NCBI RefSeq assembly: GCF_023343835.1
Contig: NC_064472.1
Location: forward strand, 44,711,799-44,775,798
Source of the DNA: Lagopus muta
Taxonomy: Eukaryota > Chordata > Aves > Galliformes > Phasianidae
DNA: 64,000 nucleotides
Direction: 5' to 3'
This document shows positions 47,501 to 60,000 of this stretch, piece by piece. Every line of letters begins with the position of its first letter. Position 1 is the stretch's first letter. The notes under the pieces were generated by a model. It had not been told where the DNA came from. It did no database searches and saw only the letters and a program-made list of their open reading frames with translations. The translations under genes and the position numbers were made by a program.

Positions 47501-50500
47501 TGCAATCATTATCTATGGAGAAAATTTATTGCAGATGATTCTGGTGTTTTCATACTGATAGATGACCTAACTTATAGATTCATTGAAGTATGCAAGAAGG
47601 ACCAGTTAATAGAATAAAAGGGAAGAATGGATCAATTTCTGTTTGTGCAGACTCTTCCTGAGTATATTCCTTAAAGGTGTTCAGCCTTGACCTGTTCTTG
47701 TATACACATAAGTCATTTGGATGGTCTGTATATTTTGACTAGTGAATAAACTCTAGCAAAGAAATCTGATCTGTGAGAACAGCTTTATAACCACTTATTG
47801 TAACCTGCAACTGTTGTATCTATTTCACTAAGTTCTGACCTCTTGAATTTATGTGAGTTTCTTTATAGCTGTTCAGTTTCAAAATCTTTACTTTTGTCTG
47901 TTTGGTCCAGGTATCTGTCCATGCCATACCGCAGCATATAAACCAAGCAGAGTATGCTCTAAACACAACAGTGAAACTTCTAGAATTTTATGAAAAGTAC
48001 TTTTTAATAGATTACCCTCTTGAAAAATTAGGTAAGTTCTTTTGAACTTTTTTAAGCGTAAAAAGAAACCCTAATAAATTCTGAAAAGTGAAGGGGAATG
48101 TTAATTTCTCTGAAATGTCTGTATTTTTCCTTTTAAAAAAAGATTATAAAATATCTCTGAAATAAAGTTGCTTTAAAATTATTTTAAAAATTCATAATAT
48201 AGTTTACATTATTGAATTGCAAACATTAATTGAATTGCAAGCCAGAAAATATTTGTAATCTTTTGACACTGGGTTACTTACAGTTTTGTGTGATGTGAAA
48301 GAAGTAGTTCATTGTAATGAGCTTTGATAGGAAAATGGAAAATTCTCAGTCTTTGAATCATGTTGCCTTCAGAAGTGTCAGCTGTGTTTCCTATTTGCTT
48401 GTGTATCTATAGGCAGTGTCTGTGTAGTGCTTGAAGTTGTTTGTATAAAATAATGCTGAATAAATGTGGCTAGAAATCCATAGAGCCTCTGGTCTTGAAA
48501 TGCCAGTGCATGCTTGCACCGCAGAATTTAAATAATGAGGGTTTTTTAAGGATTATGAAGTAGAATAGACAGACTTGAAATAGAGAGCTGCTTTAACTCT
48601 AGCTGTTTTCAACAGTTTCTTTCAAATCTTTTGCAGATCTTGTAGCAATTCCTGATTTTCAGTCTGGTGCAATGGAAAACTGGGGCTTGATCACCTTCCG
48701 AGAAACAACACTCTTGTTCGACAATAATGCTTCTTCTGCAAGGGATAAAAAGCTAATAACTGCAGTGATAGCTCACGAGCTTGCCCATCAGGTAGATTTC
48801 AGAGGTCATTATTTAGATGTGGTGAGATTTTGTAGTGGTATGCAGTGGAGTTATACTTACAGAGTTGTTCATGCAAAAGCATTACTGATATTGTAAAGAA
48901 ACTTTTGCCACAAAATGAAGTTGAGGATGGGTGGAGTGTCACTATACTCACTGGGTTTTGTTTCAGAAAAATAATTATGCTATTGATCTTTCATAGTGGT
49001 TTGGCAATCTAGTAACTATGGAGTGGTGGAATGATCTCTGGCTGAATGAAGGATTTGCCACTTTCATGGAGTACTTTGCAATGGAGGAGGTTTTTCCAGA
49101 ATTACATTCAGTAAGTACTTTCTGTAACTACACTTACTACACCATTAGTAAGATGTATTTTTTTCGTGCTAACTATAAAGGTCTGATAATTTGAAGTTCA
49201 CTTTGAGTACCACTTGTATCTCCAGTTTCACACTATATTTCATTATATTAGAATTGTTTTTTGTTTTTGTCTTTCTTTTTATTATGCGGGCCTTTTTTAT
49301 TTTGGTATTAGTGTGCCTGTGTTATATGTAGGTTAAAAATGTTCTGCAAAATGTCAGTTGTCAAAGGCAGTAGATGTATATATGTATCAAATACTAATTT
49401 ACAGTCTTTATTCTGAAGGTACATTGTTGGCTGGTATTGTCATTCTCCATGGGCCTTGGCAGCTCTGGAGCTTGTGGTTACTAAGTATACTCAGCATCAG
49501 TCCTGTCTTTCTATCATTATGGTAACTGCTTATGTCTGAATTAGTTTGGGATTCACAAATCAGAGGATCTGGTTTAAAAATATGTTGTGGCCCCACCCAG
49601 TGGATTCAGATATCATTGCATTACACCAATAGTACAGAGCACTGCTCCCAAAGGCATTTCTCTTCACGCGCATGGCCAAAGGAGGAGTAATCTTTTTGGT
49701 GTAATAACCTGATGATGATTTAGCAACTTGCTCAGGAACTGAGTGACATAATTTCTGAGGCTCTGGAAAGCATGAGGGATTTATTATTTCCTCACCGAGG
49801 AGATGATAGAAGCTACATCACTAGAGCATTCCTGCCACTGAATGCAGGCAGAGAAATGAAGACTGATGGAACTACATCGAGGGGCCAGTGGAGAAACTCT
49901 TCATCCTGGGCAAGGGTATTTCAGAGGAGAGAAAATTTAGGGCTCCAGATTTCACTTCCAGGAGCACTTTTGTAATTTGCATTAGTCGCAGGATTAAAAA
50001 CCTGACTGGTACAGATTGTTTTCTGCTTGCAGGGTTGTGTCCTTGTCAGTATCCTGTAACTAGGTGTGAGTTCTGTGTACTTAATTCACCATTGTTAGTG
50101 CATTAAGAAGCTTGGGTTCCTAACTTGGTTCAGTAGATTTATGTTTTGGAACTCAGTGTTTTATTTTTTTGTTTGACCTAGCTTGGTTGTTGTGTTTGAT
50201 GACCACCAGAAGTATGTTTCCAAAGCTGTTCTGCTTTTAGGGCATGCAGGTGTTGAAAGGAAGGCCAAAAAAGCCTAGGCTACTGTTTTAAGAAGATCCC
50301 ATTTACTGTTGGAGTAGTTTTTTCTGAGAGGTGTCTGACAGGGTGCCTTTGCCCATGTTGTTCCACCACTTGGTGGTGCCAAAAAAGTGTTTTGTTGAAC
50401 ACAAAATTCACTCCAAATTCTCCACTCAAAGAGAATAGCGTTAAGTGTTCAACCATAAAGGATATCTTGGTTATCTCATTATACAAGTCTTTTATTTTTC

Positions 50501-53500
50501 CAGAAAGTCATTAAGATCCACTCCTTCTGTACAGAAACTGTACAGATAATTGGTGAAGTCACAAAGAAATGAAATGGATAAATATTAATGCAGTCAGCTT
50601 ATTTAGAAGTAGTTTAAAAGTTAGCTTTTGGGGTTGTTCCATTATGCTAACAGTGTATTAAATTCAAATATCCTTCATCTAGAAGGAGGGAAGGAAGACT
50701 TTGGTACTAGGATCCTGTGGTAAGATGTTTACGTTACAGCGTCATTGTTATTTGTAATTTTGTTAGACTTCAGACTTTTAAACATTAAAATACTCTACAG
50801 AAATCATGTTTTTCTATTTTCTTTCCTGTAAATGAACTGAAAAACATTGTTAAGCAAAATCTGAAATAGAGCACATAATTACTTGTTTATTAGGTACATT
50901 TGTTTTCAGTAGTGCTGTATATACATTACTGAGATGAGCGCTTAAGGGTCTGGATGATGATTAAATGGTGGAGGTAGATTCTACTGCTGAAATATGTCAG
51001 GAGAAGAGCAGATTTCATGAATGCAGATTCTGACACATCTTTTATTGCCTCCACTGAAAGGTGAGCAGTGCTATATCAGACTGTGGGAAGACTGAGGCAA
51101 AGATGAGTTTTACTGTTGTACTTGTGTATGTTCCAGCTTCTCAGACACTAAAAAAAAGTTCATCTTCTAGGATGAAGATTTCCTGAATCTAATATTCAAG
51201 GCTATGAAGAAGGATTCCTTGAATTCTTCACATCCAGTCTCTTCTGCTGTCCAGTCATCAGAGCAAATTGAAGAAATGTTTGATGCACTCTCTTACATCA
51301 AGGTAACATAAAAAATATGTAGAAATAATTAGAAAGTGATGTATTAGCTATTGTAAGCATGAACATAGGATTATGTGTAAGTAGACAGTACGGTACAGGC
51401 AGTCATTTGGGGCTACCTCTGGTACCTTTCAGTGATGTTTATGAGCAACCAGCTTTTAATGAGGGGAAGGAAGAAAATGGTTTCTGCTTACTCAACACGC
51501 TTCTGTATGGTGCTTGTTTCAGTAGAGAGCTAAGTTATGAAGGTGTGAGAAGGGACCTAGTGGGTGAGACAAATGACCAGCTGCGCATATATCCTGTTTC
51601 TGATAGCAGGCTTTATAGAAAAGCGTGAGAAAAAGGCACTATGTTTTCTTTCTTATACAGCTTGCTTTTTTAAATCAGCATTTTAGGGACATGCAGAACT
51701 GGAGACTTGAGTTTGTTGTACGCTGTTGTTCTTCAACTAGATTATAACCATTTCTAATTTGTAGTGAGAAATATGTGAGAAGTTTCTTCTTTTTCCCTTT
51801 GCCCTTTCTCCCTTCTCCCTTTCCTTTTCCTTTTTTAAAAGCTTCACAGTGCCTTACTTGGAGAGAGCAAATACCTTTCTTTGTTGAATTTTTTACTTAC
51901 TGTGTCTTAGATATCTTAGGTCCTATGTATTGTGTCCATTATACTAGTATTTCAGGTGGAAATCTTAATGTCTCTTTTGGATTAGCTGTTATTTTTTCAG
52001 CACCATGTATCTGTATGTGCTTGTACTTTTTTGTCTAGTAAGAAACCAGAGAACGCTGCTGCTTACTGTAAGATAGTCTTTGTATTCCAGTGCTCTTGGC
52101 ACTTGGAATTGGAAGACATTTGTAGTGTTATAGTTTGCAGCCTTATGGGTGTGGCTGTTACTGTGTTACACAAGATGCTTTGTTCTACTGTATTGCTGTC
52201 CTACAGTCTGACACAGATGTATTTTATTGTTTGAAGTAGAAATTGATGTGCAAAATTATTACAGCCTGGATGTTTTAGAGATTATCAATAATGTGTCAGT
52301 GGGACAAGAGTCCACCTACTACAGCAGCAGTCTTGGAACTGTTTGACAGCAGTACAAAGAAGTAGAACTTAAGTATGGACTTTTGCTAGAGACAAAATAA
52401 TGACCATGTTTTAAAACTGGTAGTGAGGGGTATTCCTACAGTTCAGTGAATAATTAGATCAACAGAGTTCAGACAACCTTCACATTCAGGCAAGGTGTTA
52501 CTCGAATTCCCAGACTAGAATTTAGAGTGTGAGAAAACTATACATGTTCTCAAGAAAATCTGCCTTTTAATGTTTGTTGATCCTTACTCTAAAATGTACC
52601 AATAGTGTACCGTTACCTTTTCATGATGTATGGCTGCTAATTTACATTTAGCAGTCCAGTGTGCAAGTCCTCTGATAATTATTAGTATTAATGGTTGTGA
52701 TGTGTCTAAAATAACAAAAACAACTTTACATCTAACATTCCTGTCTACTCGGAAACTGGAACTGCTCAGCTGTCAGGGAGCTTTTGATACAGATGAAAAT
52801 CATACAGATGTCAAACACTGTCTCACAAGTACATTTCACTACCATGCAGAAGTACATGCACTACCATGCATTGATAATGAAGTATGTCAGCCTGCAGAGA
52901 CTTGTCAATTAGAAAATGATATTTTGTAGATGGAATAAATTGGAGGGAAAAAGTAGTATTACTGTCCTGCTTTGTAACTGTATGTGGAGCCTTTGAGATA
53001 CACAAAAAAATACTTATTTTTCCAAAGTAACTGGGAAAAAATTCAAATGATATTAGACATATTTGTGACTGTATTTGAAGTTTATGAAGTATTCGAAAAT
53101 ATTATTCCAAAGTAGCTGTGTGCTAAGATAATTATTTTGATGATAAAATAAATTTTGGGATTAAATGAAAAATAAAATTTGGGATAAAACATGCCATTTT
53201 ATGATTTTTTTTTTGTGTGTGTGCTATGGACGAGCTATTGTGTGCCTATTCTTCAATGAGTTCTGTAACTGTAATTTACCTTTTTTTTTTTTCCTCTCCA
53301 AAGGGAGCTTCACTTCTGATGATGCTGAAGCATTATCTCACTAAAGATGTTTTTCAAGCTGGCGTTGAGATATATTTGCATAATCACAAGTATGGATCTG
53401 CCCAGAGTGATGACTTGTGGGACAGCATGAACGAGGTACTCATCTTTATTACTATGCTTTTGTATTTTGTTTTTCACTTCTCAGATTGCGCTGTGCATTT

Positions 53501-53966
53501 TGGGTTATATACTTGTTTATGAAAGAGATAAGACAATATGCTGCAAATAAATACTCTTGCTTATCATAGTTCTGTCTGGTGGTGCTTCTGGTTGAGGCTT
53601 TGTCCAAAGACACTCCCCTGCTCACTGCTGGGCTGGGATGCTGGGCCCAGCAATGAGCTATGAGTGACACATGAGGAATTCCCACTGCAAGTTTTGCTTG
53701 TGCTTACACAGTTCAGCTCCTTCATGCCTCACAGCACGTTGTGGGGTAGAGCCGCTGTCTGCAGAGACCTTCCTTGTTCACTTCCCAGAAGCACAGAGGG
53801 AAGCTGTGCTCACACACAGTCTAAAACCAGATCAAGAAATGCAGCACACTCCGGTCGTATAAATACAGAAAGTGCTGTATCTTTTAGGACTCCATTTACT
53901 AGTATTCCAAAGGGGTGCTGTAAGTGGGTATGCACTGCCTTATCCACCCTACAGAAACCTCAGCAT

Positions 53967-54022
<56 letters not shown>

Positions 54023-57000
54023 TACACATATACACACTCTCTCTCTAGAGATACACTGTTAGTGTATTATAGCCAGACTAAAATTAGTCATCTTAAATGT
54101 AGGACAAAACTTTTCTTTCATAAAGGATCTGAATCCTAAGTCTGTCTGTAAATATTTGCTTCTTGAAGCGCTCTGTCCTTGTGTAACTTTGTGTCGATGG
54201 CAGTGTCTGTTTCTGCAAGCTGAGCTGGGGCTGTAGGAAAGCAGGATTGTTGGGTAGCCAAGTTCTGCCACTCTGGAACTGGAGGGGAGGAAGGTGGCTA
54301 TGCCTGGCAAGGGAGAGAGGGCCTGACAAAGGAGAGAAAATGCTGATTCACAGCAGCAAAAGAAGGGATCCCAGCAGGAGCAAGTTGCTGGATATCTTGG
54401 CTTCAAGATGCTCAGTTACAGGAAGAGAACAGAGCTCCTTGTTACACATGGTGGAAAATGTAGAGAGTACTCTGTGAGGTGGGCAATAGCGCATGGAGTG
54501 ACCCCAACAGATGCTTTGCATCTGATCTGCATGAGGCAGAGCTTCACTGCTTTTCCAGCACGGAAGAGGGGCCATTCTCAAGATGTTAGATTTCTCTCTT
54601 AGTCTGTATCTGTGCCTCCAACAATAACTCAGTTTTAGTCTGTGTTTTGTTATAGCCTGCTGTTTGTCTTTGGGGCAACTTTAGCTTTTCTGTGAACTCA
54701 GCAGGCCTCACTCTTCAGCCTGTTGAAACTCAGTCATCATCTTTAAGAGTCAAAACTAATTATTAACATGCTGGGATTGCTTTATCTGCCTCTATTAATA
54801 TTGTTAAGTAAATTGCCTCCAACCAGCTTAGTTACATCTCACCTTAGAACTGGAGTGTGTATTCCTTACTTAAATGACAAACAAACCTTTGTATCTGGGG
54901 CTTATTTAATAGTTACCAAGTTCATACTGCTAGCTTTATCTGCCAGAAGGTGCCTTCCTGTGATGTGGGGTTTTTTTTTTACAATTTTTTTTTTTCTGTA
55001 AGTATGTGTTAATACTGTTAATTTTGTGTTTTGACTTAGCCTGCATATCATGTACACTCACTTATGTGTCTCTTTTTGGAAGGCTCAGTGTTTAGCTTGA
55101 CTAGTCCAGTATTGCAGTGAGTTTGTTTACAGCTGGGCCTTTTATGTGTTGCTTCCCTGAGAAGTACCATCTTTGAATTTACTGAAATGTACTATCTCTG
55201 TATTCATTTCCATTGTTATGGTGTTCTGTTTCTCTGCATATTTTTCTTTTTGCACCTTGAATTGTGATTTTCTCTTCCTTTTTTAAATAATCTTTCAGAT
55301 TCTCTCCCATTTGTACTCAGACAGTTGGATAACAGTAAGATCTAGACATTCTAGACCTCACATTGCTTTCACAGACGGGCTGAGGTTGAAAGGGAGTTCT
55401 GGGTCCACTACTCCTCCCCCCGCTCTAGCAGGGGCACCTAGAGCAGGTTGCCCAGGACCATGTCTAGGTGGCTTTTGGAGATCTCCAAGGAGAAGACTCA
55501 ACCGCCTCTCTGGGCAACCTCTGACAGTGCTATGCCACCTACATAGTGCAGAAGTGCTGCTTGGTGTTCAGAGGAAAGAAAGCTCCTGTGTGCCAGTTTA
55601 TACCCACTGCCTTCTGTCCTTACTCTGCGCCCCACGCAAAAGAGCCTGGCTTTGTCCTCTTTACACTCTCCCTTCAAGTATTTATTGTCATCGAGGCTCC
55701 TTCTCAGCCTCCTCTTTTCTGGCTCATAACAAGAAAATGCTGAATGTTGGTGTGAATAGACATTCATAAGGTGAGCAGTAAGATACTGATGAGGGTACCC
55801 AGACAAAGAAACAACAAGAATTAGTGGAAGGTGTGTGATGCTTCCACAATGACACATTAATTTTCTTCCTCTTAGCTCCACTTAAAATGTACTGTTGTGA
55901 GTTAGAGGTCGTATTGTCTTTTTTGGGTTGGATGATCATCTTTGCTAATATCAATTACAGTGTCAGGGCAAGTGGGGGCAGCAACTAAGGTCTAGGGGTC
56001 TTCCATAACTTTCTTTTCTGTAATGTTCTTGTCCCTATTTTCTCAGCATACCAGTTTTTCTATCTGAAGATTCCAATTTCTCTTTTCATTACTGTTTAGG
56101 ATTTATTCTACTTCAGAAAATAAAATGATCTTTTCCTCTAGATTGTTGCTTGTGAAATATACACACTCAGTGTCAAAGCACTATAGAGTAGTGCATCTTG
56201 GCAAGTTAAACAGAGAGGTTTGGAAACTTGTATTCCTGTTTTGCCATGTTCTTGTTACGTTTTTTGGGGGTTTTTTTGTTTTTTTTTTTTTCAGATCACC
56301 AATGGAACACTAGATGTAAAAAAGTTAATGAAAACTTGGATTCTGCATAAAGGATTTCCTTTAGTGACTGTTAACCGAAAAGGAAAGGTCATCTCATTAC
56401 ATCAGGAAAAATTTTCATATCGTGTAGAACCAGATAATTGGACATCAGACACGAGGTAATTACCTTCTTACTACTTTCTATCCATTAAAATCTATTTGCA
56501 GATATCTTTCGTCTTGTACCTTTCTTATTTGTGTTTTTGGGCTCTATGTTTTTACTACTCGAGAAAGTAGAATCACAGAATGGTTTGGGTTGGAAGGAAC
56601 CTTTCGAACACCTAGTTCCAACCCCCTGCTATAGGCAGGGACATTTCCCTGCTCAAAGCCCCCATCCAGCCTGGCTTTGGGCACCTCCTTGGAGGGGACG
56701 TCCACGACCTCCCTGGGCAACCTCTTCCAGTGTCTCAGTACCCTCATAGTAAAGAATAGTTTCCTAATATCTAGTCTAAATCTGCCCTCTTCTAGATAAA
56801 GCCATTTCCCCTTGTCCTGTCACTGTATACTCTTATAAAAAGTCCATGCTCAGCTTTCCTGTAGGTCTCCTTCAGGTGTTGGAGGGGCCATTCTAAGGTT
56901 GCCCTTAAGCCTTCTCTTCTCCAGGCTGAAGAGCTCCAACTCTCTCAGCTTGTCCTCATAGCCCTGTGATCATCTTTGAGGCACTCCTCTGGGCTTTTTC

Positions 57001-60000
57001 CAACAGCTTGAGTCCTTGTGTTGAGGGTCTGTCAATTGTTTATGGGCTGATTTGGCCCTGTTCTGTGACAGGGTGAAGGGGTGAGGGAAAAAGGGTAGAG
57101 AGGTGGGCCCCAAAACAAAACAGCAGCAGCAATCTGAGGAAAAACAAACTAATTTACCAAATAAGATACCGAAATGCAAGATAACTCACTATAATACAAT
57201 ACAATACTATATAATTAAAATTGGAGCTAATAAATAAAATTAAATGAGAGAAAGTGTGTTTAAAAAAAAAAACTGAAAAGCCTTATACTAATGCGGAGAC
57301 AGGGCATGCAGTTGGGATGAGCAGCAGAGAGGAGAGCCTGACAATTGAAAAGGGAAAAGTGGACATCAGGTGATCTTGCCAGGGGTTATATCTCCTCTCT
57401 GAACACAAAGTCCTCTGGGGTATGTAGTTCTTCTCTTCTGGGACAGATGCCCAGAACTGCAGCACTGACTCTTTTAACTCTGTGCATTACATGATGTTGT
57501 GATGTGGAATACCGATAACGGTAACCCATTCCCACTTCCACTCCCTATATTTCTTTTTGTGCCAAAGTCCAGGAGCTCCTTGTTGATCCAGGGAGGCCTT
57601 CTGGCATTCTTACAATAATAATAACATAATAATAGCAATAATACGATTATTAATGAGATAATAAGATAATTTAGCACGGCATGTACATCTAATATCTTAA
57701 CTGGAAAAATAATTGATGATCTATGCCTATTTCTACCTAAGCAACTGTTAATATTCTGTGGGCTTCCTTTGCAAAAATGTCTTACATTGTGAAACTTACC
57801 TGTATTTTGTAACAAAATATAATATCATAAGCTAGAATCCTTTTAGAGATTTTGGTGATTTTATGCAGTTATGTGAAGTCTTAATAAGAACTGAATCCTT
57901 TGCATCTTCTTCCACAGTCAAACCCATGGAAGGAATTTGTCTCTTCAGATGCTGAAAGTTACAGGGCTGTGTTTTGTTTTTTTCGAGAGGAAGAAGGAAA
58001 ACAGTTTATGGTTGGAAGGGAAGGATTGTTAGGCTTAATTGTCATTCTGCGTCTGGCAGATATCAGTTTGTGAAGTGCATGGAAGGTTTTTGATGAGTGC
58101 TCCATGCGAGTCATTCACGGAAGGGCCCCCATCAAACTAGAATGTGTATCTACAATTTGTTTTGCCTCACTTAAAGTTACATTTTCTCTAAATAAACAAG
58201 TCCCAGTCATCTTTATGAAGCAAGTTAGCATTTATTCGTCCAGGTTGCAGTTCACTTGGGTGAGTACTGGTGATGTGCAGTCAGTTATGGTTTCTATTAC
58301 CATGATTTGAAACCTGAGTCTTGCATCTGAATCAACCTGAATTGTTTTGTTGGGTTTTTTGTTGTTTGTTTGTTTTTAATGAAACAGGAAAACACTAGAC
58401 TGAATTGAAAATAGTACTGGTTGAATTTCTGATACAGCTGAAGATTTTCTGTCCACATTACTTTTCCAGTGCTGGAATTAAGTAGTAGGAAATCTCAACA
58501 TGATAGGAGTAATAATTTTTTTTAAAAGCTGTATGTGGTTTTTTTCTATCATATTCAGATTATATGAATGTTACTTATACTTTATGCAACATGCAGTGTA
58601 ATTTTAATGTATTAAATGCTTCAATTAAAAAACCAAAACACAGTAACCTTCAAGACAAATAATAAATTGTACGCAACATATGCTTCTCTTTGTAGTTATC
58701 TCTGGGATATTCCTCTCACCTACACGACTAACAGGTGCAACTTTACCCATTGCATTAATGCATATTTACTGGACCAGAAATCAGGTATGACTCAAAACTT
58801 TGGAAGCTATTTTAATTTAAGTATTACAGATTACTGACCTTTCTGAGCATAGGATGCAAAGATGAAGACCCATAGAGTACAAAATAATTGCAGAGACCTA
58901 GATTAAAGCACAGTGAGTTCTGTCGTCAAAGCATGTTGTTAAAGAACTGAAAACAACATGGACAGAAACACAGGTCTGGAATTTGTTGAATCTTGTTCTC
59001 TTCTTATCCTAATGCATACCCAAACAGTCTTGAGCTGCTTATCCTTGAGGGAACGAACACAATTAGAGTTGCTCTGCCAGTGTATTGAAATCTAAAGGAG
59101 TTACTTTCAGCTCAAATATTATTTACTTTGTTTCTTGTTACAAGAATATATTCCATCTGGAACAGATTAAGTTTTTGAGAAAGCTTTTGTAAAACTTGAA
59201 ACTATGATCTTTTCAGATAAGTACTCTGCTTTTGCTGTATTAGCTACTTTGAACCTTAAATTTCATATCATTGTGTTGTTTTAATTCAGTCCTGCTTTTC
59301 TCCATACCACGTGAATATTTGCTTACACTATCATGTAGTATTTTGCTAAAATCACTTCATATATCTCCCTCTTTGTTCCACTGACATCAATAATTTTTTG
59401 CATTTTAAGTGACTCTTCCTCACTGTTTTACATCATCTCAGTGAAGAAACGTTTTTTCTTGATTAAATTTTTCATACATTGTATTTACCTTGCAATTACA
59501 TTTAATTCATAAATCTATCTCCTGCCTCTACTATTTAAAATAAAAATGTAGAAAATAAAAATCAGATATGTAGAGCTGATCTTTGATGTTTACTGTTTAC
59601 TGTTTACTGTATTTTACAAATTTCCAGCCCTCAGAGGTGACTTCAGAAATGTTATGAATACTGGAAATAAGTACGTTGTTAGTGTCATTCTCATGTTGCC
59701 TTTACAAAGCCCTCAATTATTCCTAAACTTTTTAATTTGACCTGGATGTTTAGAAAGAGTCCTTGTGAACTATCAGAATGGAAAAACAAAGTTGTTCAAT
59801 TGAATGTGAATCTTATTATAATTAATAACATAAGTAGCCTGATTTCAAATGTCCCTGTTGGTGATCTCATCTTCATTATACTGTAGAAATTTGGATGTGT
59901 AGGATATAAGAGAAGGAGAGGCATATAAAAGAGTTTGGAGTAGAATGTTTACTAAGCTTGAAGGACATTGCATTTGCTCTGCAGATTGAGAACTTGGACA

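Larger units (their letters stand above)
53436..56294. other. LNPEP intron 9
   Basis: Contains a (TA)n/(CACATA) microsatellite (53969-54048) and a reverse CR1 (55360-55740). The rest appears unique. It ends in two long T runs before exon 10. Confidence 0.6.
56456..58695. other. LNPEP intron 10
   Basis: Dominated by transposon sequence from 56569 to about 57650 (CR1, an LTR-like block, and a CR1 endonuclease relic, all on the minus strand). The remainder is unique. Confidence 0.6.
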
